This document shows, piece after piece, positions 1 through 10,336 of a stretch of DNA of 64,000 bases (within the stretch, counting starts at the first letter, position 1; every line of letters starts with the position of its first letter). Source of the DNA: Microbacterium festucae (GTDB lineage: Bacteria > Actinomycetota > Actinomycetes > Actinomycetales > Microbacteriaceae); the NCBI RefSeq assembly GCF_025421715.1, contig NZ_JAOEFC010000001.1:1178001-1242000 (forward strand). The letters run 5' to 3'. The translations under genes and the position numbers were made by a program. The notes beneath the pieces are model-generated. The model saw only the letters and a program-made list of their open reading frames with translations, did not search any database and had not been told where the DNA came from.

Positions 1-1
1 C

Positions 2-220
2 TCGCTGGGCGGCGACCGGATGATGGCCGCCAGCCGCACCCCGGAGATCTATGCGGACGCGGCGTACCAGGTGCTCATCCAGCCGGCCCGCGACTACTCG
101 GGGCAGACGCTGATCGTCGAGGACGTGCTCGCGGCCGCCGGCATCACCGACTTCTCGGGATACGCCGCGGTGCCGGGAACGCCCGATGAGGCCCTGTTCC
201 CGGACGTCTTCCTCGACTAG
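2..220 (+). CDS. SDR-family oxidoreductase, C-terminal fragment
   Basis: Open from the window edge; only the last 72 residues are present, ending in a TAG at 218-220. The residues visible (RTPEIYADAAYQVL, then a 'YSGQTLIVEDVL' segment, then 'GITDFSGY' and a terminal 'LFPDVFLD') resemble the C-terminus of HSDL2-like short-chain dehydrogenases, where the final strand and helix close the Rossmann fold. The NAD-binding and YxxxK motifs would lie upstream of the window, so substrate cannot be judged. Family assignment is by recalled similarity of the tail only. Confidence 0.65.
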   Translation, partial: SLGGDRMMAASRTPEIYADAAYQVLIQPARDYSGQTLIVEDVLAAAGITDFSGYAAVPGTPDEALFPDVFLD

Positions 221-230
221 CCTTCCGCGC

Positions 231-593
231 ATGGCGGTGCGCAGCGGCTTCCCGATCCTGTCCACCCGCGACCTCCCCGACCTGGTCGCGTTCTACGAGC
301 GGGCCTTCGGCGCGGTCGTGGAGTACCGCTTCGACCAGGACGGCATCGACGTCTACGTGTCGCTGGCCGTCGGCGGTGCGAAGCTCGGCATCGGCGCTGA
401 TCCGCACACGCCGGATGCCGGCGACCGCGCGGCCCTGTGGTTCTACGTCGACGACGTCGACGCGACCTTCGAGGCGGCCGTGCGCAGCGGGGCGTCGGTC
501 GAGCAGGAGCCGGCCGACATGCCCTGGAACGAGCGCGTCGCCCGCATCCGCGACCCGCACGGTACCCTGATCAACCTCGGCGCCCCGACCTGA
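231..593 (+). CDS. VOC-family (glyoxalase/bleomycin-resistance fold) protein
   Basis: 120 residues, the usual length of a single-module VOC protein. It has the typical opening (PILSTRDLPDLVAFYERAFG), a central 'ALWFYVDDVDATFEAAV' strand-helix and the closing 'IRDPHGTLINLGAP' that carries a metal-ligand-type position. I start at ATG 231, which gives the standard family N-terminus; a longer frame from 186 would overlap the upstream SDR gene. Ten bases separate it from that gene, so the two are probably co-transcribed. VOC proteins are dioxygenases, isomerases or binding proteins; the specific reaction cannot be read here. Confidence 0.85.
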   Translation: MAVRSGFPILSTRDLPDLVAFYERAFGAVVEYRFDQDGIDVYVSLAVGGAKLGIGADPHTPDAGDRAALWFYVDDVDATFEAAVRSGASVEQEPADMPWNERVARIRDPHGTLINLGAPT

Positions 594-656
594 CGCGCTG
601 CGCGCCCGGTGGGTGCGGGGTGCCGGGTGCCGGGTGGTGCGGGTCTCCCACTTCGT

Positions 657-713
657 CGAGTGTCCAAGACACGCGGCTCGTGCGCGACCGCATCCGCGTG
701 TCTTGGACACTCG
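657..713. repeat. 57-bp inverted repeat, family A copy 1
   Basis: Two perfect 20-bp arms (657-676 and 694-713) around a 17-nt loop. The left arm reads cgagtgtccaagacacgcgg. Each arm also contains its own palindrome GTGTC-CAA-GACAC. It sits in the 594-822 gap between the VOC and YbjQ genes, where I see no other gene. Confidence 0.9.
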
Positions 714-822
714 CCGGGGCGCCGGGGCGACGGGGTGACGGCGAGGCTGCGGGCGCGGCGTGTCGGCGGGGACACGCGGGGGGACCGTGCTCGACTCGGG
801 GAAACCCAGGACAGGAGAAACG

Positions 823-1137
823 ATGCTCATCGTCACCACCAACGACATCCCCGGGAAGACCGTCACGACCGTGCTCGGCGAGGTGTTCGGCCTCACGGTG
901 CGCTCGCGCAACATCGGGTCGAACATCGGCGCCAGCTTCAAGGCGCTCGCGGGCGGTGAGCTCAAGGGCATCACGACGCTGCTGCACGGTGCGCGCGAAG
1001 AGGCCCTGAAGCGCCTGTGGGCCGAAGCCGAGCAGAAGGGCGCCAATGCGGTGCTCGCGTTCCGCTTCGAGACGAACGACTACAACGGCGCCGGCGTCGA
1101 GGTCTGCGCCTACGGCACCGCCGTCGTCGTCGCCTGA
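823..1137 (+). CDS. YbjQ/UPF0145-family heavy-metal-binding-domain protein
   Basis: 104 residues, matching the short pentameric YbjQ/DUF74 family. Recognisable stretches are the opening 'MLIVTTNDIPGKTV', the glycine-rich 'RSRNIGSNIGASFKAL' with 'GGELKGIT', and the end 'GANAVLAFRFET...GVEVCAYGTAV'. Start is ATG 823, preceded by AGGAGA with normal spacing; a longer frame from 760 lacks the family N-terminus. The family's biochemical role is not settled. It is flanked on both sides by family-A repeats and has no operon partner. Confidence 0.9.
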   Translation: MLIVTTNDIPGKTVTTVLGEVFGLTVRSRNIGSNIGASFKALAGGELKGITTLLHGAREEALKRLWAEAEQKGANAVLAFRFETNDYNGAGVEVCAYGTAVVVA

Positions 1138-1174
1138 CCCGCCCCCACCGCGCACCGCGCGCTGCACCGGATGC

Positions 1175-1231
1175 CGAGTGTCCAAGACACGCGGCTGGCG
1201 CGCGACGGATGCCGCGTGTCTTGGACACTCG
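1175..1231. repeat. 57-bp inverted repeat, family A copy 2
   Basis: Arms at 1175-1194 and 1212-1231 with a 17-nt loop. It lies in the 1138-1495 gap, which contains no gene I can support, only repeats. Copy 3 begins exactly 172 bp downstream. Confidence 0.9.
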
Positions 1232-1291
1232 ACGGATGCCGGGGCACCGAGGCGGGGATGCCCCCGGTTCTGTGCCGCGCTCTGCGAACGT

Positions 1292-1327
1292 TGGTGCCAG
1301 GGGTGCCACGGGTGCCACGGGTGCCAC
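1292..1327. repeat. Short tandem repeat, 10-bp unit GGTGCCACGG
   Basis: Three to four head-to-tail copies of a ggtgccacgg-like decamer between family-A copies 2 and 3. It looks like a simple slippage product. Confidence 0.7.
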
Positions 1328-1346
1328 GCCGGCTCGCACCGGATGC

Positions 1347-1403
1347 CGAGTGTCCAAGACACGCGGCTGGCGCGCGACGGATGCCGCGTGTTTTGGACAC
1401 TCG
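1347..1403. repeat. 57-bp inverted repeat, family A copy 3
   Basis: Arms at 1347-1366 and 1384-1403. The loop is identical to that of copy 2. The right arm has one change (TTTTGG for TCTTGG), which becomes a G-T wobble in a folded arm. Confidence 0.9.
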
Positions 1404-1414
1404 GCGGATGCCGG

Positions 1415-1489
1415 GGCACCGACCCCCGCCCGGGGCACCGACCCGGCCCGGGGCACCGACCCCGGCCCGGGACCCCGACCCCGAACGGG
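1415..1489. repeat. Tandem repeat, four 18-19-bp units
   Basis: Units begin at 1415, 1434, 1452 and 1471, each a variant of ggcaccgacccggcccgg. It ends seven bases before the stop codon of the minus-strand HAD gene. No terminator T-run is visible. Confidence 0.75.
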
Positions 1490-1495
1490 GCCCCG

Positions 1496-2374
1496 TCAGA
1501 CGAGGCCGGCGGAGACCAGTGCGTTGCGCACGCCGTCGTCGAGGACGCCGGTGGTGACGCGGCCGGCGATGGCCTGCAGCTCGGGGTCGGCGCCGGCCAT
1601 CGCGAAGGACTGACCGACGACCTGGAACATCTCGACGTCGTTCCAGCTGTCGCCGATGCCGACGGCATCCGCGGCGTCCTTGCCGAGCAGGTCGAGCACT
1701 TCGAGGATCGCGGAGCCCTTGTTGACGCCGCGCACCATGATCTCGCCGTTGGAGCCGCCCGGCAGCGGGATCGAGCCCGGGATGACGTGGAAGCGCTCGC
1801 CGAGCTCGTTCTGCGCGTGGTCGAGCGTGTCGGAGCGGCTGCTGATGAACGTCGACTTCACGACCGCGTCGAGGTCGGCCTCGGCCATCGGGCGGTACTG
1901 GATCATCGGCAGCGGCTCGTCCTCCTCGTCCAATCCCAGCGCCTTGAGGTCTTCGGCGTGCCGGGTGCGGCGCTGCTCGAAGAACTCCTCGACGAACCCG
2001 CCGATGCCGTCGCTCGCGTAGACGGCGTCGTTGGTCTGCAGGAAGTAGTGGATGCCGTGCGCCTCGAAGTACGCGACCATGCGGTCGACGTCGGCGCGGG
2101 GCATCAGGTGCTCGACGACGCGCTCGTCGCCGCGGGTGGCGAAGGCGCCGCCGTTGGTGATGGCCCCGTCGAAGCCGATCTCCTGCACCGCGGGGTGGAT
2201 GTCGCCGGCGGCGCGCCCCGTGCACAGGTAGACGAGGTGACCGTTGGCTCGCGCCGATCGGATGGCGGTGACGGTGGAGGGCGCGATGATCGAGCCGTGC
2301 TCGAGGATCGTGCCGTCGACGTCGATGAAGGCGATGCGCTGGGGGGTGGGGGAGGCCTGGGTCACGTGTTCCAT
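1496..2374 (-). CDS. Cof-type HAD-IIB phosphatase, distal gene of the bgl operon
   Basis: 292 residues. All four HAD motifs are present: I 'FIDVDGTIL' near residue 15, II 'LCTGR' near 50, III the lysine of 'VNKGSAILEVLD' and IV 'GIGDSWNDVEMF'. The spacing and large C2 cap are those of the Cof/YidA-type HAD-IIB family, which dephosphorylates sugar phosphates and related metabolites. It follows its paralogue by only 32 bases, and both follow 6-phospho-beta-glucosidase on the same strand. A role in relieving sugar-phosphate stress from imported beta-glucosides is an inference. Confidence 0.9.
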   Translation of the reverse strand: MEHVTQASPTPQRIAFIDVDGTILEHGSIIAPSTVTAIRSARANGHLVYLCTGRAAGDIHPAVQEIGFDGAITNGGAFATRGDERVVEHLMPRADVDRMVAYFEAHGIHYFLQTNDAVYASDGIGGFVEEFFEQRRTRHAEDLKALGLDEEDEPLPMIQYRPMAEADLDAVVKSTFISSRSDTLDHAQNELGERFHVIPGSIPLPGGSNGEIMVRGVNKGSAILEVLDLLGKDAADAVGIGDSWNDVEMFQVVGQSFAMAGADPELQAIAGRVTTGVLDDGVRNALVSAGLV

Positions 2375-2406
2375 TCTCGCGGAGCCGGATGAACGCTGGA
2401 TGAGCG

Positions 2407-3288
2407 TCAGATGAGGCCGTGGCGGCCGAAGGCCTCGTGGATGCCGTCGGCGTCGATCGCGGCGGTCACCTCGTCGGCGAGCGCCTTGACGCCGTCGACG
2501 GAGTTGCCCATCGCGATCGACAGGCCGCAGACCTCGAACATCTCGGCGTCGTTCCAGTTGTCGCCGATGCCGATGGCGTCGGCCGGGTCGATGCCGGCCA
2601 CGGCGAGCAGCTCGAGGATCGCGGCGCCCTTGTTGACGCCGAGCGGCGCGATCTCGCCGGAGTGGCCGAACGGCATGGGGATCGTGCCGCTGACGACCGC
2701 GAAGTCGTCGCCGAGCTCTGCCAGGGCGGCGGCGACGGCATCCGCGTCGTCGCTGACGATGACGGCCTTGGCCATCTCGTGCGGGGAGTAGTGGGCGCGG
2801 TCGTCGAAGACCTTCATGCCCACGCTGAAGAAGACGATGTCGTCGGGATGCCGACCGGCCTGGCGTGCGCGTTCGTCGTGCGCCGCGCGGTCGAGCTCGA
2901 GTGCGCGGGTCATGAGACCGGGCAGGTCGGGGCTGGCGAACATGCGGTCGTACGACTGGAAGTACCAGTGCACGCCGTGGTCGGCCAGTCGCTCTTCCAG
3001 CCGCGCCACCGCCTCGGGGGTGAGCGTGCGCGAGACGACGAGCTCGTCGCCGAGGTTCGCGTAGGCGCCGCCGTTGGTGACCGCGCCGTCGAAGCCGATG
3101 TCCATGATCTCGCCGACGAGCTCGGCCATGCCGCGCCCCGTGCTCAGCAGCACCAGGTGACCGGCTGCGCGGGCGGCGCGCACCGCCGCGATCGCCGAGG
3201 GCGGGATGTAGTGGCCGCCCTGCATGAGGGTGCCGTCGACATCGAGGAAGACGGCGCGGCGACGGAAGGGGGTGGAGGTGGTGCTCAT
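2407..3288 (-). CDS. Cof-type HAD-IIB phosphatase
   Basis: 293 residues, clearly paralogous to the next gene. Motifs are 'FLDVDGTLMQGG' (I), 'LLSTGRG' (II), 'GVNKGAAILELL' (III) and 'GIGDNWNDAEMF' (IV). Start ATG at 3288 places motif I near residue 14 as expected. The pair is probably a local duplication, but the caps differ well enough ('HWYFQSYDRM' against 'HYFLQTNDAV') to suggest different substrates. It is separated from the glucosidase by a strong hairpin (3349-3392), so expression may be uncoupled from bglA. Confidence 0.9.
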   Translation of the reverse strand: MSTTSTPFRRRAVFLDVDGTLMQGGHYIPPSAIAAVRAARAAGHLVLLSTGRGMAELVGEIMDIGFDGAVTNGGAYANLGDELVVSRTLTPEAVARLEERLADHGVHWYFQSYDRMFASPDLPGLMTRALELDRAAHDERARQAGRHPDDIVFFSVGMKVFDDRAHYSPHEMAKAVIVSDDADAVAAALAELGDDFAVVSGTIPMPFGHSGEIAPLGVNKGAAILELLAVAGIDPADAIGIGDNWNDAEMFEVCGLSIAMGNSVDGVKALADEVTAAIDADGIHEAFGRHGLI

Positions 3289-3348
3289 GGCTCTCTGGTC
3301 TCGACGGTGGGGGCGATCGCGGGGTGGTACGCGAGGGGGGGGAAGGGT

Positions 3349-3392
3349 GACGCCGTCGCGACCCGCTCTCAGGTTCGGGTCGCGACGGCGTC
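3349..3392 (-). terminator. Strong hairpin between bglA and the HAD pair
   Basis: Perfect 16-bp arms, 3349-3364 and 3377-3392, with a 12-nt loop. It begins just after the bglA stop in the direction of transcription. There is no T-run, so it may be an actinobacterial-type terminator or an mRNA-stabilising stem. Confidence 0.65.
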
Positions 3393-3411
3393 GGTCAGGG
3401 GCGGGGCCTGC

Positions 3412-4935
<1,524 letters not shown>

Positions 4936-6792
4936 TCACTTCGCGGCGATGGCCGACTCGACGGCGATCGCGTAGAAGAGCGGCTCGCCGTGGGCGATGG
5001 GCCCGGCGGCGGGCGTGCCGACCTCGGGGTACAGCTCGCCGTTGGTGATGATGACCGGCGTGGTCAGGTCGTAGCCGGCGTTCTCGATCGCGGCGGCGTC
5101 GAACTCGACGAGCAGGTCGCCGGCCTTCACCTGCTGACCGGTGGTCACCTTCACGTCGAAGTGCTGACCGCCGAGCTTGACGGTGTCGATGCCCACGTGG
5201 ATGAGCAGCTCCGCACCGTCGGCGTGGCGCAGCCCGATGGCGTGACCGGTCGGGAAGGCGGCGGCCACCACGGCGTCGAACGGCGCGTAGAGCGCACCCG
5301 AGCGGGGGATGATGGCGACGCCCTGACCGAGCGAGCCGTCGGCGAACGCGGCATCCGGGGTCTCGCTCAGCTTGACGACGGTGCCGTCGAGCGGGCTCAG
5401 CACGGTGATGTCGTTCGCGGCGGCCGGGATGGTGGCGTCGTCGGCGGGCTCCTTGAAGCCGACGATCACGGTGAGCAGGAACGGCACGACGATCGCCACG
5501 AGCAGGCCGATGCCGAGCATCACCATGTTGCCGTTGCCGAACAGGGCGGGGAGGGCGAGACCCGAGGGCACGACGAACGCGGTCGAGAAGACGCCGCCGA
5601 TCGCGATGATCGCGCCACCGATGGCGCCGCCGACGATGCCGAAGGCGAACGGCCGCTTGAGGGGCAGGTTGATGCCGTAGATCGCGGGCTCGGTGATGCC
5701 GGCGAGGAAGCCCGACAGCGTGGCGGGCGCGGCCAGCGACTTGAGGTTCTTGTTGCGGGCACGCACCCACACGCCGGCCACGGCTGCGGCCTGGGCGAGC
5801 ACGGCGGCGAACACCGGGCCGACGAGGGCGATCTGACCGGTCGTCTGGAACTCGAGCGTGAACAGCGGCACGAGGCCCCAGTGCAGACCGAAGATCACGA
5901 AGACCTGCCACAGGCCACCCATGATGGCGCCACCGGCCCACGGAGCGTTGTCGAAGACCCAGCCGATCGCGCCGCCGAGGCCGCTGCCGATGATGTCGGA
6001 GATCGGGCCGATGACCACGAAGACGATCGGCACGGCGAACAGCACGACGAGCATGGGGGTCACGAAGCGCTTGATCGAGCCGGGGAGCTTCGCGTAGAGG
6101 AACTTCTCGGCGTGGCTCTGCAGCCACACGATGACGATGATCGGGATGACGCTGGAGACGTAGCTGACCATCGTGAAGGGGATGCCGAAGAAGGTCAGGT
6201 CGGGCTGGCCCACCAGCACGGTCATCGTCGGGTAGAGCAGGGCGCCGGCGATGGCCAGCGACGTCCACTCGTTCGCCTTGAAGTAGCGCGCCGCGGTGAT
6301 CGCCAGGGCGAGCGGCAGGAAGTTGATGAACGCGTCGGAGAGCGCGTTGAGCACGGCGTAGGTCGAGGTGTCGGTGGTGATCCAGCCGAAGGTCACGGCC
6401 GCGGCCAGGAACGCCTTGAGCAGACCGGTGCCGGCCAGGGCCCACAGCACGGGGGTGAAGATCGACGAGATCATCGAGATGAAGCGGTTGAAGAGGTTGC
6501 CCTTCGGGCCCTCCTCGGCAGCGGTGGTCGAGCCGGCGCCGCCGAACTTCGAGATCTTCCCGATCTCGGCGAACACGTCGGGCACGTCGTTGCCGATGAC
6601 CACCTGGTACTGACCGCCGGCCTGGGCCACCGTCACCACACCGGGCGTCGACTTCACTGCGGCGGTGTTGGCCTTGCCCTCGTCCTTCAGGACGAAGCGC
6701 AGCCGGGTCGCGCAGTGCACGAGGGACTGAACGTTCTCTTCGCCGCCGACGCCGGCGAGTACGCCTGCCGCGGTCTTCGCGTAATCCGCCAT
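4936..6792 (-). CDS. bglF: PTS beta-glucoside transporter, fused IIBCA
   Basis: 618 residues from the preferred ATG at 6792 (an upstream in-frame ATG at 6849 adds 19 non-homologous residues). Domain order is EIIB, EIIC, EIIA. The EIIB phosphorylation Cys is residue 27 in 'SLVHCATRLRF'. EIIC spans roughly 100-450 with about ten hydrophobic segments ('MISSIFTPVLWALAGTGLLK' is typical). EIIA carries the active His in 'ELLIHVGIDTVKLGG'. It imports and phosphorylates aryl- or alkyl-beta-glucosides at the membrane. It is preceded by an antiterminator-controlled leader and by the antiterminator gene. Confidence 0.95.
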   Translation of the reverse strand: MADYAKTAAGVLAGVGGEENVQSLVHCATRLRFVLKDEGKANTAAVKSTPGVVTVAQAGGQYQVVIGNDVPDVFAEIGKISKFGGAGSTTAAEEGPKGNLFNRFISMISSIFTPVLWALAGTGLLKAFLAAAVTFGWITTDTSTYAVLNALSDAFINFLPLALAITAARYFKANEWTSLAIAGALLYPTMTVLVGQPDLTFFGIPFTMVSYVSSVIPIIVIVWLQSHAEKFLYAKLPGSIKRFVTPMLVVLFAVPIVFVVIGPISDIIGSGLGGAIGWVFDNAPWAGGAIMGGLWQVFVIFGLHWGLVPLFTLEFQTTGQIALVGPVFAAVLAQAAAVAGVWVRARNKNLKSLAAPATLSGFLAGITEPAIYGINLPLKRPFAFGIVGGAIGGAIIAIGGVFSTAFVVPSGLALPALFGNGNMVMLGIGLLVAIVVPFLLTVIVGFKEPADDATIPAAANDITVLSPLDGTVVKLSETPDAAFADGSLGQGVAIIPRSGALYAPFDAVVAAAFPTGHAIGLRHADGAELLIHVGIDTVKLGGQHFDVKVTTGQQVKAGDLLVEFDAAAIENAGYDLTTPVIITNGELYPEVGTPAAGPIAHGEPLFYAIAVESAIAAK

Positions 6793-6868
6793 CGGGATCC
6801 GCCATCCTTTCGCCGCTCCACTGCGGCCGTGTGTTGCGAGGCTCGGCATCCGTTTCCGGGCAACAAAA

Positions 6869-6928
6869 AAACCTGAACTCGTTCATCTGCCGACCGAACG
6901 GATTCGGTGGTGATGTGAGTCCAGGTTT
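6869..6928 (-). terminator. Leader terminator overlapping the RAT, upstream of bglF
   Basis: On the minus strand the arms are 6928-6917 and 6880-6869 (12 bp with one G-T pair), followed at once by a run of T (6870-6865 are all A on the plus strand). The loop has an inner 5-bp stem (ccgaa/ttcgg). The upstream arm is shared with the RAT, so RAT folding should exclude the terminator, the classic LicT/BglG switch. Confidence 0.88.
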
Positions 6929-6951
6929 CGCCCGCTGCGCGGTAACGATCC
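6923..6951 (-). promoter_or_regulatory. RAT (ribonucleic antiterminator) for LicT/BglG
   Basis: Read on the minus strand this 29-nt segment begins GGATCGTTACCGCG and ends GGGCGAAACCT. It follows the LicT RAT pattern (GGATTGTTACTGC...GCAGGCAAAACCT) almost base for base. It lies between bglG and bglF and overlaps the terminator stem by six bases. Confidence 0.9.
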
Positions 6952-7013
6952 GGAGATCTCGGCAGGGTCGGACACCCTGCGGGGACCAAGGTACCACGTG
7001 GTCGGGATTCGCG

Positions 7014-7895
7014 CTACCCGCGATCTGCGCCGCCCTCGATCTGGTTGCGCAGGCGCTCCACGTGCACGATCACGTAGAGCAGCTCTTCGTCGGTGAGCTC
7101 CGACTCGGTGGCCGCCTTCACGTAGGCCTTCACCTTGACGGCGATCTCGTACGACCGCGGGTAGCTGTGGCTGGCGAACTCGAAGAACGAGGTGTCGCCG
7201 CTGGAGAGCATCGTGCGGTTGACGAGACGCTGCAGCAGGAACTGGATGTGCAGCACGAAGCGGGCGTAATCGGGGCTGTCGACATCGAGGGTCACCCCGA
7301 GCTCGTGCTCGACCACCTGCACCACGTGCTGCACCCGGCGAAACAGCAGCGCGGCGGTGCCGTTGGGCTCGTCGCGGGTGGCGTTGAGCAGGTGCATCGT
7401 GAGGAACACCGCCTCTTCGGCGGGCAGCTCGCGATCGAGGGAGGCGGCGATCTGATCGGCCATCTGGCGGGCCACCGCGAACTCCTGGGGGTGCAGCACG
7501 CGCAGCTCCGGCATCGCCGTCGAGGGGATGCGCACCCCGTTGTCGAGGCGCTCCAGCACGAACTGCACGTGGTCGAGCACGGCGATCGTGAAGCGGCGAC
7601 CGAGCGAGCGCCCGAGGCCGCGCTCGGCGCCGTCGACGGCGCGGGAGACGGCTTCGACCACGGGGTAGGGCACGTCGTTGAGCAGCCGCAGCTCGTTCTC
7701 GCCGTCGGCGCCGGGGTCGAGGATGAAGGTCTTCTCGACCTTGGCGGGATCGACGATGTCGGCGGGCTTGAGCTGGAAGCCGATGCCGCGGCCCATGAGC
7801 ACGCGTTCCCGACCCGACTCGTCGATCGCGATGACGACGTTGTTGTTCAGCACCTTGTGGACGGGTGCGCGCACCGCGTCGTGTGGGCTGACCAT
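7014..7895 (-). CDS. bglG: BglG/LicT-family transcriptional antiterminator
   Basis: 293 residues: an RNA-binding CAT domain (about 1-70, with 'KVLNNNVVIAID' and 'LMGRGIGFQ') and two PTS regulation domains. PRD1 has candidate phosphorylatable His in 'VLDHVQFVLERL' and 'FLTMHLLNA'; PRD2 has them in 'RFVLHIQFLLQRL' and 'YVIVHVERLRN'. The protein should bind the RAT just downstream when beta-glucoside is transported and BglF stops phosphorylating it. The start at 7895 keeps about a dozen residues before the normal CAT start; a start a few codons later is possible. Confidence 0.93.
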   Translation of the reverse strand: MVSPHDAVRAPVHKVLNNNVVIAIDESGRERVLMGRGIGFQLKPADIVDPAKVEKTFILDPGADGENELRLLNDVPYPVVEAVSRAVDGAERGLGRSLGRRFTIAVLDHVQFVLERLDNGVRIPSTAMPELRVLHPQEFAVARQMADQIAASLDRELPAEEAVFLTMHLLNATRDEPNGTAALLFRRVQHVVQVVEHELGVTLDVDSPDYARFVLHIQFLLQRLVNRTMLSSGDTSFFEFASHSYPRSYEIAVKVKAYVKAATESELTDEELLYVIVHVERLRNQIEGGADRG

Positions 7896-7983
7896 GGGGT
7901 AATCCTAGGTCTCCGGCGGGCGCGCGGCACGGTGGACACCGGCGCACCGGCATCCGCCCAGGTGCCGCCGGTACCCTGGGACG

Positions 7984-9225
7984 ATGACCGATTCCACTCC
8001 CGTACGCGCCACCAAGCCCCGCCAGGTGCGTCCCCGCGCCGAGGGGTGGACCCAGCAGAAGGATGCCGAGGGCCGGCCGCTGCTGCAGTTCTCGAGCCCC
8101 CGGCGCACCATGCCGCCGACGCACCTGGCCGATCTCACCCCCGAGCAGCGGGTCGAGAAGGTCAAGGAGCTGGGCCTTCCCGGCTTCCGGGCGGCGCAGA
8201 TCGAGAAGCACTACTTCCAGCACTTCACCAGTGACGCGGCGCAGATGACCGACCTGCCGGCCGCCGGCCGTGACGAACTGGTCGGGCAGCTGCTGCCGAA
8301 CCTGCTCACCGAGGTGCGACGCCTCGAGACCGACCGCGGCGACACGATCAAGTTCCTCTGGAAGCTGCACGACGGGTCGCTGGTCGAGTCGGTGCTCATG
8401 CGCTACCCCGGCCGCATCACGCTGTGCGTGTCGAGCCAGGCCGGCTGCGGCATGAACTGTCCGTTCTGCGCCACCGGCCAGGCCGGGCTCACCCGCAACA
8501 TGACCGCCGCCGAGATCGTCGACCAGGTGGTGCGCGCCAACCGCCTCATCGCCGACGGCGGACTGGGCGACCCCCGCAAGGTCGGGCACGCCGGCGAGCG
8601 CGTCTCGAACATCGTGTTCATGGGCATGGGCGAGCCGCTGGCCAACTACAACCGGCTCATGCAGTCGGTGCGCACCATGGTCGACAAGAAGCACGGCATG
8701 GGGATGAGCGCCCGCGGCATCACGGTCTCGACGGTGGGCTTCGTGCCCAACATCATCCGCCTCGCCGACGAGGACATCCCGGTCACCTTCGCCCTCTCGT
8801 TGCACGCGCCCGACGACACCCTGCGCGACGAGCTCATCCCGATCAACTCCAAGTGGAAGGTCGACGAGGCGCTCGACGCCGCGCGCGGCTACTTCGACAA
8901 GACCGGGCGCCGCGTGTCGATCGAGTACGCCCTGATCAAGGACATGAACGACCACGCCTGGCGGGCCGACCTGCTGGCCGAGAAGCTCAACGCCCGCGGT
9001 CGCGGCTGGGTGCACGTGAACCCCATCCCGCTCAACCCGACGCCGGGCTCGGTGTGGACGGCATCCGAGACGGCCGTGCAGAACGAGTTCGTGCGGCGGC
9101 TCAACGAAGCCGGCATCCCCACGACCCTCCGCGACACCCGCGGCAAGGAGATCGACGGCGCCTGCGGTCAGCTGGTGGCCACCGAGGAGGATGCCGAAGC
9201 GGCAGCCGCCGTCCCGGCGCCCTGA
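7984..9225 (+). CDS. rlmN: 23S rRNA (adenine2503-C2) / tRNA methyltransferase RlmN
   Basis: 413 residues, a radical-SAM enzyme with the CxxxCxxC cluster in '[12 protein letters not shown]'. Family blocks are '[15 protein letters not shown]', '[11 protein letters not shown]'-type strand, '[14 protein letters not shown]', '[10 protein letters not shown]' and 'SLHAPDD'. The second catalytic Cys is in the C-terminal '[12 protein letters not shown]'. It methylates A2503 of 23S rRNA and A37 of some tRNAs. It is divergent from bglG with an 88-base gap and stands alone as a housekeeping gene. Confidence 0.97.
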   Translation: MTDSTPVRATKPRQVRPRAEGWTQQKDAEGRPLLQFSSPRRTMPPTHLADLTPEQRVEKVKELGLPGFRAAQIEKHYFQHFTSDAAQMTDLPAAGRDELVGQLLPNLLTEVRRLETDRGDTIKFLWKLHDGSLVESVLMRYPGRITLCVSSQAGCGMNCPFCATGQAGLTRNMTAAEIVDQVVRANRLIADGGLGDPRKVGHAGERVSNIVFMGMGEPLANYNRLMQSVRTMVDKKHGMGMSARGITVSTVGFVPNIIRLADEDIPVTFALSLHAPDDTLRDELIPINSKWKVDEALDAARGYFDKTGRRVSIEYALIKDMNDHAWRADLLAEKLNARGRGWVHVNPIPLNPTPGSVWTASETAVQNEFVRRLNEAGIPTTLRDTRGKEIDGACGQLVATEEDAEAAAAVPAP

Positions 9226-9316
9226 CACGGGCTCGGGGCTCTCCGTCGCGTCTCGCGCGCGCGGTTCGGTCGGCGGCGCCGGCCCGGGTGTCGGCTCCCG
9301 GCGCTAGCGTGGAGGC

Positions 9317-10330
9317 ATGGTGAACTATCGCTACCTCGGCAACAGCGGATTCAAGATCTCGGAGATCACGTACGGCAACTGGGTGACCCACGCCTCGCAG
9401 GTCGGCGACGACGCCGCCGTGGCCACCGTGCACAAGGCGCTCGACCTCGGCATCACGACGTTCGACACCGCCGACACCTACGCCAACACGGCCGCAGAGG
9501 TCGTGCTCGCCAAGGCGCTCAAGGGTCAGCCGCGCGAGTCGCTGGAGATCTTCACGAAGGTCTACTGGCCGATCGGTCGCAAGGGCCCCAACGACCAGGG
9601 TCTGTCGCGCAAGCACATCTTCGACGGCATCAACGGGTCGCTCCGGCGCCTCGAGGTCGACTACGTCGACCTCTACCAGGCGCACCGCTACGACTACGAG
9701 ACCCCGCTGGAAGAGACGATGCAGGCCTTCGCCGACATCGTGCGCCAGGGCAAGGCCCTCTACATCGGCGTGAGCGAGTGGACCGCCGAGCAGCTGCGCG
9801 AGGGTCACGCCCTGTCGAAGCAGCTCGGCTTCCAGCTGGTGTCGAACCAGCCGCAGTACTCCGCGCTGTGGCGCGTGATCGAAGACAAGGTCATCCCGAC
9901 CTCGGAAGAGCTCGGCATCTCGCAGATCGTCTGGTCGCCGCTGGCGCAGGGCGTGCTCACCGGCAAGTACCTGCCCGGGCAGCCCGTGCCCGAGGGCTCG
10001 CGCGCCACCGACGAGAAGAGCGGCGCGAACTTCATCAAGCGGTTCCTGCGCGACGAGGTGCTCGAGGCCGTGCAGAAGCTCACCCCGATCGCCGACGGGG
10101 CCGGCATCACCGTGCCGCAGCTCGCGCTGGCGTGGGTGCTCCACAACCCCAACGTCGCCGCGGCGCTGGTGGGCGCCTCGCGCCCCGAGCAGCTCGAAGA
10201 CACCGTGAAGGCCTCCGAGATCACGCTCGACGACGACGCCTACGCGGCCGTCAACGCGGCCCTGGCCGGTGTCGCCGAGACCGACCCCGCCAAGACCTAC
10301 GAGGTGTCGCCGGCGTCGCGTCCGGCCTGA
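9317..10330 (+). CDS. Aldo/keto reductase, voltage-gated K+ channel beta-like class
   Basis: 337 residues. The tetrad is visible: Asp and Tyr in 'FDTADTYANTAAE', Lys in 'IFTKVYW' and His in 'LYQAHRYD'. The opening 'YRYLGNSGFKISEITYGNW' and 'GISQIVWSPLAQGVLTGKY' are typical of the YghZ/Kv-beta-like AKR group. These reduce aldehydes with NADPH in the cytoplasm; substrate unknown. ATG 9317 follows about 90 bases after rlmN. Six bases separate its stop from the Nudix gene, so these two are likely one transcript. Confidence 0.93.
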   Translation: MVNYRYLGNSGFKISEITYGNWVTHASQVGDDAAVATVHKALDLGITTFDTADTYANTAAEVVLAKALKGQPRESLEIFTKVYWPIGRKGPNDQGLSRKHIFDGINGSLRRLEVDYVDLYQAHRYDYETPLEETMQAFADIVRQGKALYIGVSEWTAEQLREGHALSKQLGFQLVSNQPQYSALWRVIEDKVIPTSEELGISQIVWSPLAQGVLTGKYLPGQPVPEGSRATDEKSGANFIKRFLRDEVLEAVQKLTPIADGAGITVPQLALAWVLHNPNVAAALVGASRPEQLEDTVKASEITLDDDAYAAVNAALAGVAETDPAKTYEVSPASRPA

Positions 10331-10336
10331 CCGCCG

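Noticed and set aside
657..713. Family A as plain intrinsic terminators
   Set aside because: No T-run follows any copy, copies occur after genes in both orientations, and one lies inside an operon.
571..1668. Long minus-strand frames running through the YbjQ gene and family-A repeats
   Set aside because: They cross a recognised plus-strand gene and owe their length to GC-rich repeats.
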